Positions 34,847 through 41,910 of a stretch of 41,910 nucleotides of DNA are shown here, one piece after another. The notes under the pieces were generated by a model that was given only the letters and a program-made list of their open reading frames with translations, was not told where the DNA came from and searched no databases. Both the position numbers and the translations under genes were made by a program. Each line of letters starts with the position of its first letter. Positions within the stretch are counted from its first letter, which is position 1. Source of the DNA: Rhizophagus sp. LPA8_4_AMF (taxonomy: Eukaryota; Glomeromycota; Glomeromycetes; Glomerales; Glomeraceae). The DNA lies in the NCBI GenBank assembly GCA_021464525.1, contig JADRCO010000231.1:1-41910 (forward strand), given 5' to 3'.

Positions 34847-35210
34847 TTTTATAAAAGATAAAAGAAAATAAAATAAATTTAGAATCTTGAGGGAACACAA
34901 GAAAAATATTTAACTGTCGATCATAATCATTAGTTTGTCAGTTTGTGTAACCACTGTGACCACTGTAAGTCTGGTTAGTCTGGTAACCCACTGTAACCGA
35001 CCAATCTAACATGTTGAAAAGAAAAAAAAAAAGCGAGCGAAAAAAAAAAGAGTTTTAACACATGTTTATAGAAGTTAAAGAGATCAAATTTTAATTTTCA
35101 TTCAAATGTAAAGTATAAACATAGAAAATTTTATTGGTCATTCATTTTGAATATTAAGATCTCGAATATTCTGAACACAATAACAAAGTTATCGATACAT
35201 TATATACTTG

Positions 35211-35309
35211 TAACATACTTATAACTTTAAACTCAAATCATATATTCTCATGATTTAATGTGAACAGTAACATACTTATAACTTTAAACTCAATCATGAT
35301 TTAATGTGA
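35211..35309. repeat. Tandem duplication of 53 and 42 bp
   Basis: Copy 1 (35211-35263) and copy 2 (35268-35309) share TAACATACTTATAACTTTAA, then ACTCA, and end in TCATGATTTAATGTGA. Copy 2 lacks 11 bp in the middle. The near identity suggests a recent local duplication. Confidence 0.85.
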
Positions 35310-36531
35310 TTATAATGAATTTTGTATTTAAATCATTTTAATCACTTTTTTAGACTTTAGACTTTTTAGACAATTTATTATCAGTTTAGTATGATAGGGA
35401 TTGATTTTCATTTCATTGAATCATTGAATCATTGATTTTTGATTTTGATTTTAATTTCAACTTTTTTGTTGTGGCGAATTTTCACGTTAAGAATTACACA
35501 GGAAATAAATAAATAAATAAATAACAAATAGTTTTATACTTAAAAAAGGATTCTTTGGAAATGAAAGAAAGATGATAAACAATTTTTCATTTTTCACAAA
35601 AAAAAAAAAAAAAAAAAAAAAAAGGAAGGAAACATTATTAGTTGTTCATATAATTAAATTCCCCCATGAAAATTATTCGTTAAAAAAAATCCGACAAGTA
35701 ATAATAGCAGATAAAATAATGAAAGTTATGAACCTTGAATAAAAAAAGGATTTAGTACATCCAAAACAATACTGCATACTTTCATAAACAATTACGAATT
35801 ACTTATAAATTACTTAGTATGGTGAAACAAATGAGGACGGGTTTGCCTTAAGGCACATTTTATTATGATAAACTTCAAACATACTTTAGGCAAAATTAAT
35901 CTCTCTTTCTTACCAAATATGAAAGATCAGAAAACATGTTTCGTCGTATTTCGTTGTATTTTTTTGTTGTAGAACGAATAAATAAATAAATATGCAAAAG
36001 AAGGAAAAATATTTTTGTTTTCGGTCGTATCCGATATTTCAAACTAAAAATAAATGTCGTAAAATGAGTTTAAATGAAGAAATGATAAAATGATAAAATA
36101 TTAAATGATATAAATGAAATAAAATCGGAATATTTCAATCCGATATAAAATTATAAGACCGATGGAAAGGTTTAAGTGTTTAACTCGCAAGATTCCGATA
36201 TTTTTGGATTCGATTAATGTAATGTAATACGATCATTATGAGCCGGATTCCTGGATAATTAGGATGAAATGATTGCATGATTTAACTTGAATGGTTAGCT
36301 GCCATTTTGCCGCTTATGCTACTCATGTTACTTATGTTTATTCATGCTTCTTAGTTTCGCTTACCTCATTTAATTCAAATAAATAAAAGGTCATGAGACT
36401 GCGACATTATTTTAGAAAAGTGTTAAAACAATGAGATTCACCTAACATATTGATGACCTAATAATATTAATACTGTAGAAACATTTGAATTTCATAAAAT
36501 ATGTAATGTTAATTGTTTAAAGTCAATGATA

Positions 36532-36562
36532 TTGATTTATTTTGATTTATTTTGATTTATTT
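36532..36562. repeat. Short tandem repeat, 10-bp unit
   Basis: Three head-to-tail copies of TTGATTTATT (the first with one difference at its start). A minor simple repeat in the spacer. Confidence 0.7.
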
Positions 36563-37887
36563 TGCATTGTGGAGAATTTTTGGGCTTAAAAAGCATGTGT
36601 AATTTAGGAACAAGTAATGTTTCAAAAAAAATTTCAAATTACATAAATTACATAATTTAACTTTTTTGTGATTAAATCAAAGTTTCCGTTCTTTATTCCG
36701 TTATTTTCCTTTTATTAAAATAATATAAATTTAGATAAATTCCGCTTATGTTATTGTAATGTTATTGTGATACAACTAATATTTTTTTTTTTCGTGACAT
36801 GTAAATATCTAATATCTTTCTTGGTAATTAATAAATATTTATCTTATTCATGCTGTTGTTGTCACAAGTGTACAACTTTTTGTAAACCATTTAATTGAAA
36901 TTTTTTTTTTTTTTTCTCGGAATATAAATAAAACATAAAGTAAGTAATCAATTATCAATCTAATTTTGCATTTTTTTTTATTTTAAAAATCTTTTTGATA
37001 AAAAGGTATGAAATAAAAGAAGTAATAAAAGAAACGCCAAATACGTAATACAAATTTATCACGTTCTCGGTTTCTTCCAATTAATTGTCATTTTTGTGTG
37101 GGAATTTTAAATTTTAAATTATAATTTATTAGTCACATATGACATATATATAAGATACATCTAGTATCAACTAGAATTTCATGTCATTGTTAAACGGGTA
37201 CAAAAAAAAAAAATAAACTGCTATGTTAAATGCTGTACTATACTGTGTTAAAAACTGTGCTAATTATGGTTAATATGATGGGATATTTCCTTTGAGATCA
37301 GAATATAGTTCATAATAAAAAAAAAATATTCTTTTTAAAATAAAAGTCGATCATTATTTTTTTGCCGCCGTAAAAATTATATACTTTAAAAAGACAGTAT
37401 AAGGATAGTATAAGCAAAGCTTATTATGTGAAATGATCGAAAAGTATTTATACCTCCCAATCCCCCCCAAAAAAAAGAAAAAAAATTATTTAAAAAAAAA
37501 AAAATTATTTTTTCTTTTTTTTCTATTTTCGAATCCTTCATTCAAATATTTATTTTTATTTATTGTGTTGCGTTCCTCTCGATTAAACAATTGCACAACC
37601 AAAACTTTAGGTCGATCAAAGATTATTATTTAAATATCAAATCTCTTTTTTTCCTTTTTTTTTTCTTTACTGCCGCCGCATAATAAGCGACGAGACAGCA
37701 ACAAATTTTTCTCAAAAAAAAATAATATATAATATATATATATATATTTTTCTTTTGAAAAATACGAAAAAAAAAACAAACCCAAAAATAAAAATACATA
37801 TATATACCAAAATAAACAATATTTATATAATTTATCCTTATTATCTTATTATTATTTATATTTATTATATTTTAAAAAAAAAAAAAA

Positions 37888-39008
37888 ATGTCGTCTCGAC
37901 CACAGTTACACGTTACAATTATTAGACATGCTGAAACGAACTCTAACTTGAACCATATTTTACAAGGTCAAATAGGTATGTAAAAGTTTGATATATAATA
38001 AGGATATTTTTTCGATATTTAATTAATTATTTATATTAACCTCTTTTCTGTTTTTAGATACAAAGTTGAATAAAACCGGAAGAGAACAAGCAGAGTCTGT
38101 TGGTAAACGTTTAAGAAAAGTAAAAATTGACCATATTTATACAAGTGACTTAACTAGATCAAAGAAAGTAAGTTCAAATGTGTGATGCATAACAATTAAT
38201 TTGTGGATAAACTAACTAATTTTATATATATATATATTTTTTTTTATAGTCAGCAGAAGCTATCGCCAAACATCATCCTGATACACCAGTAACAACAGAT
38301 ACTCGAATTCGTGAAAAAGTAAGTTAAAAATAATATATTCATTCTACTTATTTTGTTTCGATTTAATATATCTAATATATATATATATATATAAATTTTT
38401 AGGACTCTGGAAGATTAAGTGGTTTATCAATTCAACAATCTTTGGATTTAATTAAAAATGAAGGTCTTACATGGGATGATTATGGTGAACCAGATGATGA
38501 TTTTAGGGCTAGAGTCGTTGATTTCTTTGATGATATAATCGCTACTCATTTACCAAAAAGTTCAAGTGATTTACCATCAAGTCCAAAACAACCTGGAAAG
38601 AAGCGAAATCCACATATTGTTATCGTAACACATGGTGGTGTTATAAATAAATTGGTAAAAGAACATTTAATTATGGATCTTGGATTTAATGTTAATGATT
38701 ATTTAAGTATGAAGTATAAAGCGAAAAATACTTCTGTTACAAAATTTACTGTAAGAAGAAAGAAAAGTGTTGATGATTCAGTAAATATGGATGATGATGA
38801 TGCTAAAAGTATTGTGAGTGTTGGTAGTAATAGTAGCAGTGGAAAAGATGATGATAATAACTCTGAAAAAGCAATGAGTACTAGACGTGATATTGAACGT
38901 AAAGTACGTCTTGAAGGTGAAGTTGGACTTTGGAGTTGTGTTTCACATTTAACTTCCATTGGAAAACGAACACATGGTGATTCTCAAATTGATGAATTCG
39001 TTCACTAG
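37888..39008 (+). CDS. Histidine phosphatase superfamily protein, TIGAR-like
   Basis: Four exons are inferred: 37888-37975, 38058-38167, 38250-38318 and 38403-39008, encoding 290 aa. The phosphoglycerate-mutase-like catalytic motif is IIRHAETNSN (phospho-accepting His14). It is followed by LQGQIDTKLNKTGREQAESV, IYTSDLTRSKKSAEAI and, near the middle, VIVTHGGVI with the second active-site His. REKDSGRLSGLS supplies the acidic residue region. Order and spacing resemble TIGAR and fructose-2,6-bisphosphatase-like phosphatases acting in the cytosol. A low-complexity insert (MDDDDAKSIVSVGSNSSSG) sits before the conserved-looking C-terminus (LEGEVGLWSCVSHLTSIGKR). Substrate cannot be told from sequence alone. 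Confidence 0.88.
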
Positions 39009-39995
39009 TTGATATGGAGAAATATAAAATAAATAATATATAAACATAAGAATGTCAAAAAAAACCTCATTTTTCAATTATTTTCAACAATTTTATAATC
39101 TAAGACAATCACTTTTTAAGTAGCAACCAATTTTTTTTTGTGAATAATTTTATTCTTGTATTTAGTTTCATTTTATTGTAGATGTTTTCTAGAAATTTTT
39201 TTTGGGTCATTTTAATTTTAGACATTTATTATACAGTATATTATGAAATGTGGCATTTTTTTTTATACCAAGTTATTAACAATTTAAGGTATACTATTGA
39301 TTGGTTTAGCTTTTTATTGTTATTATACTTTTTCTTTTGCATTAGCACAATTTTATTATTTTTATGTAAAAAAAAAAAAAAATTTTTTATTCGAAATTTG
39401 ATGACAATTACTGCGACTATTAATGAGCGCACCTTAATTTATTATAGTACATATAAAGGAGTTATACAAGATACATTTATTTGTATATCTAAAACTTAAT
39501 CGACAATAACTAGTCTTACTTGCAGTGCAGCTCATATCTCCTTCGCAAATAAAAAAAAAAGATTTTAATTACTTATATAAATTATTAGCTGCGTAACAAC
39601 GCATTATTTAGTTCATTATAACTTTCATTTGATAAAAAGGGGTCGAAAGATTGATAATGATAAGTATTCCAAAGTTTGTGCATCCTTTCGATCAATTAGT
39701 TAACCTAATCGATATGAACAATATGAGCCCCTTGAAATGACGTTATTTCTAGAAAAATTCATTCTACCATTTCTCCGATTATAAAAATGAACTATTCAAA
39801 TTAAGGAAATTTTATTCATACTATAGAAATGAATGTCTATATGCATATGCCGATTGAATTTCACTCAGCCCCAACGGTCAATTTCTCCGTATCAATATAA
39901 ATTGTTTTCATTCCTCCCGAATTTCTTTTTTTAAATTATAATTTTTCATCATATTTTTTTTCATAATAATAAAATAATAATCTTTTTTTAAAAAA
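39009..39995. other. Spacer between phosphatase and HIT gene
   Basis: About 1 kb. A 105-codon plus frame (39182-39499) is rich in Phe, Leu and Lys from homopolymers and crosses a long A-tract. It shows no family resemblance and is not called. From 39500 to 39900 the DNA is slightly less AT-rich and likely holds the promoter of the downstream gene. Confidence 0.5.
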
Positions 39996-40837
39996 ATGGC
40001 TTCTGGTAATAGTAACGATATTAACGATCATAATAATAATAGTAATGATCATAATGATAGTAATGATCATAATAATAGTAAAGATCATAATAATAATAAA
40101 GATCATAATGATAGTAATAATCATGACGATAGTAATGATCGTAATGATGTCATTGACAATAGTAATCATAATCATGAGGAAGAATGTTTATTTTGTTCTA
40201 TATCATCAAGTCGAGATCCTTCAAGTTTACTTCATGTTGTGAGTAATATATTTATTTTAATTAGTTTCATTGAATTTTGTTCCACTAAATTTTTAACCCA
40301 ATTTTTTATTCTCTAGGATGAAAAAGTTGTAGCATTTAATGATATAAACCCATCCGCAACTCATCATATTCTTGTTGTACCAAAAAAACATATTCCTAGT
40401 ATTAATAATTTAAAAAAAGATGATTTGGAAACAGGTAAGATTATGTAAAATTACCTAAATAATTAAATTTTATTAAAACACCAAGTTTAATTCTTTAAAA
40501 AAATTTTTTTAGTTAAAAAAATGAAAGAAATCGGATTAAAAATAATCTCTTGTAGATTAAATATATCCGTTGATGAATTAAATAAGGCAAAAACATATAA
40601 GTAAGTCAATTTTTTTTTATCAAAAAAAAAAATTTTTATCTATAATTTTATTTTAATTTTTATTTATTTTTTTTTGATTTTAGGATTGGTTTTGTTTCAC
40701 CACCATTTAATAGTATAAATCATATTCATTTACATATACTTTCCAAACCTATAACAACTTGGTGGCCAAAATCTTTGGTTTTTGGTAGATATATTTTTAA
40801 AGATATTGATGATGTAATTGCTAAAATAGAGAAATAA
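39996..40837 (+). CDS. HIT-domain protein, HINT3-like
   Basis: Histidine-triad nucleotide hydrolase, likely acting on AMP-linked substrates. Four exons are inferred: 39996-40238, 40317-40434, 40513-40600 and 40684-40837, encoding 200 aa. After about 60 residues of Asn/Asp/His repeats comes the HIT domain: EECLFCSI, VVAFNDINPSATHHILVVPK, KHIPSI, KIGFVSPPFNSI and the active-site HIHLHIL at residues 163-169, with the central histidines at 165 and 167. The order and the GF-PPF segment match vertebrate HINT3 (and the fungal equivalents) better than HINT1 or aprataxin. The N-terminus is encoded by an 18-bp-like repeat (AATGATCATAATGATAGT) and probably disordered. Confidence 0.88.
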
Positions 40838-41007
40838 TAGGTAAGATAAGATATAATACTATATATTAAAGAGAAAAGGAGTATTTTAAGTATTTTAAAT
40901 TATAACTAATAATATTTTTTTTTTTTTTATCAATATATACACCAATATTGTTTTATTATAGTTGTAATTACCTATAACCCTTTGCAAAACTTGTCAATAC
41001 CAATTTA
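40838..41007. other. HIT gene 3' flank
   Basis: A short AT-rich 3' region with a T-tract near 40917-40929. No further feature is seen before the MITE. Confidence 0.5.
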
Positions 41008-41191
41008 CAGTCAAACCTTTATATAACGATATGTTGGGACTCATATGAAAAAATTTAAAAAATATCGTTATATCAAATTATACCGATATTTATATGTCCT
41101 CACATATAGTGGGAATTTAAAATTTTATCGGTATATTAAGTTTTTAATAGTGTATCGGTATATCGAATATCGGTATATCAAGGTCTGACTG
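41008..41191. mobile_element. MITE, Tc1/mariner-pogo type ends
   Basis: A 184-bp element flanked by TA on both sides. The left end is CAGTCAAACCTTTATATAAC (then GATAT). The right end in reverse complement is CAGTCAGACCTTGATATACC (then GATAT). About 22 of 25 terminal bases match. The interior repeats TATCGGTATAT-like words and has no coding capacity. It shares the leading CAGT and the ACCTYTATAA-type core with the element at 1072-1268, so the two are probably related families. Confidence 0.85.
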
Positions 41192-41910
41192 TATATATAA
41201 TAATATATATATATACTTTAGATATTAAATTATCATCTTCAGATTTTAATAGTTAATAATTATTTTTAAATCATTTAAATTTTTTATCATTTTTTATCAG
41301 CATTTTTTTTATATAATATCATAGTATACATTAAATAAATAGTATTATAATATTGATAATAATTAATAAAGTTAATAATCATTTTTAAATCATTTAAATT
41401 TTTTATCAGCATTATTTTTTATAATATTTATAATATTATACAAATAATATTATAGTATTGATAATAATTAATAAATTTTAACAAAAATATAAAAAAGATT
41501 TTATAATAATAAAATTTATAAAATTTTAAAATAATTTTTCTTTATTTTTTATTTTTTAATTTAAAAATTAAAAAAAAAAAAAAATATTCTCTATTTTCTA
41601 TATAAAAATATAATTTTTTAGATATTTTTAATATTTTTTTCAAAAATTATATAATTATATAAATCATTTTATAATATTTAATGTTTAAAAAAAAAGTTTA
41701 TCCAATTACTTTTACTAATATAAAGTAAAAATATTAAATAGATTACTTATTTAAATTAGGGAAAATTTATTCCTCACCCCAGGGTGAGTTTAATATTCCT
41801 CACCCCCCTCCGATCACGTGAAAATTAATCTAATAATTGCATCATTATTTTTGTTTATTCGTTTTTGAAATTTTTTTTCAGTCAGGATTTTTTTTCTTTG
41901 CTCTTTATTT
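41192..41910. other. AT-rich right end of window
   Basis: Mostly A/T-only low-complexity DNA with an internal near-duplicated block (AATCATTTTTAAATCATTTA-like sequence near 41262 and 41379, about 117 bp apart). The last 150 bp changes character: a CTCACCC-CA-GGGTGAG hairpin (41773-41788), two ATTCCTCACCCC words (41769-41780, 41795-41806) and a CACGTG site (41815-41820). That part may be the start of a promoter or of another repeat element continuing past the window. Confidence 0.5.

Larger units (their letters stand above)
34847..37887. other. 3 kb gene-free divergent spacer
   Basis: Separates NDUFB3 and the histidine phosphatase, which face away from each other. I found no coding pattern, tRNA or rRNA. 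It holds a near-tandem duplication (35211-35309), an A-tract of about 26 (35599-35624), a 12-bp palindrome TGCCTTAAGGCA (35844-35855), a TTGATTTATT triplication (36532-36562) and many short T or A tracts towards the phosphatase start. One small frame (37433-37633) is a homopolymer by-product. Confidence 0.55.

Noticed and set aside
37433-37633. 66-codon frame upstream of the histidine phosphatase
   Set aside because: Lysine and phenylalanine runs from A and T tracts; no coding evidence.
39182-39499. 105-codon plus frame between phosphatase and HIT genes
   Set aside because: Composition is Phe/Leu/Lys from T and A tracts, including a long A run; no conserved motif.
39936-40242. Isoleucine/methionine-rich frames overlapping the HIT gene start
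   Set aside because: Shadow frames of the AATGATCAT repeat that encodes the Asn/Asp/His extension; not separate genes.
1-41910. tRNA, rRNA, CRISPR and riboswitch candidates
   Set aside because: No T-loop-like GTTCRANYC with paired stems, no rRNA core sequence and no spaced direct repeats of CRISPR type were seen on reading both strands.

Overview
The window is about 41.9 kb of very AT-rich eukaryotic DNA with compact genes, short GT-AG introns (mostly 60-130 bp) and few mobile elements. Chitin synthase, a CDC24-type Rho GEF, a fungal-type complex I B12 subunit, and metazoan-like genes missing from budding yeast (CNOT11, CCDC174, HINT3-like) together point to an early-diverging fungus. The base composition and gene style suggest a Glomeromycotina (Rhizophagus-like) nuclear chromosome, but that placement is inference. 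Most gene models below were built by hand from splice sites and protein families. Each proposed exon set sums to a whole number of codons.

Layout, left to right. A small DNA-transposon relic (1072-1268) lies downstream of a chitin synthase (minus, 1403-4145). A 2 kb spacer holds GC-rich inverted repeats. Three plus-strand metabolic genes follow: kynureninase, a HUT1-type nucleotide-sugar transporter and malate synthase with a peroxisomal tail. CDC24 (minus, 13306-16647) comes next. Then comes the most unusual locus, two divergent paralogues (18075-19409 minus, 19756-21105 plus) with the same RING + ubiquitin-like + TerD architecture around a 346-bp shared promoter. A PP6/Sit4 phosphatase with a minisatellite after its stop follows, then a 763-aa fungal protein with an 18-histidine run.

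The 27.5-34.2 kb stretch is a cluster of RNA, translation and chromatin genes arranged as two head-to-head pairs: MCTS1/TMA20 with IES6, and CNOT11 with CCDC174. The short shared promoters carry a TTTCGCGAAA palindrome and three CACGTG sites respectively. IES6 appears to have its start codon split by an intron. The right part holds complex I subunit NDUFB3, a 3 kb gene-free spacer, a TIGAR-like histidine phosphatase, a HINT3-like HIT protein and a second MITE.

Most genes are housekeeping functions. The candidate undescribed system is the divergent RING-Ubl-TerD pair, which joins a calcium-binding stress domain best known from bacteria to ubiquitin-system domains. No rRNA, tRNA, CRISPR or viral element was recognised.
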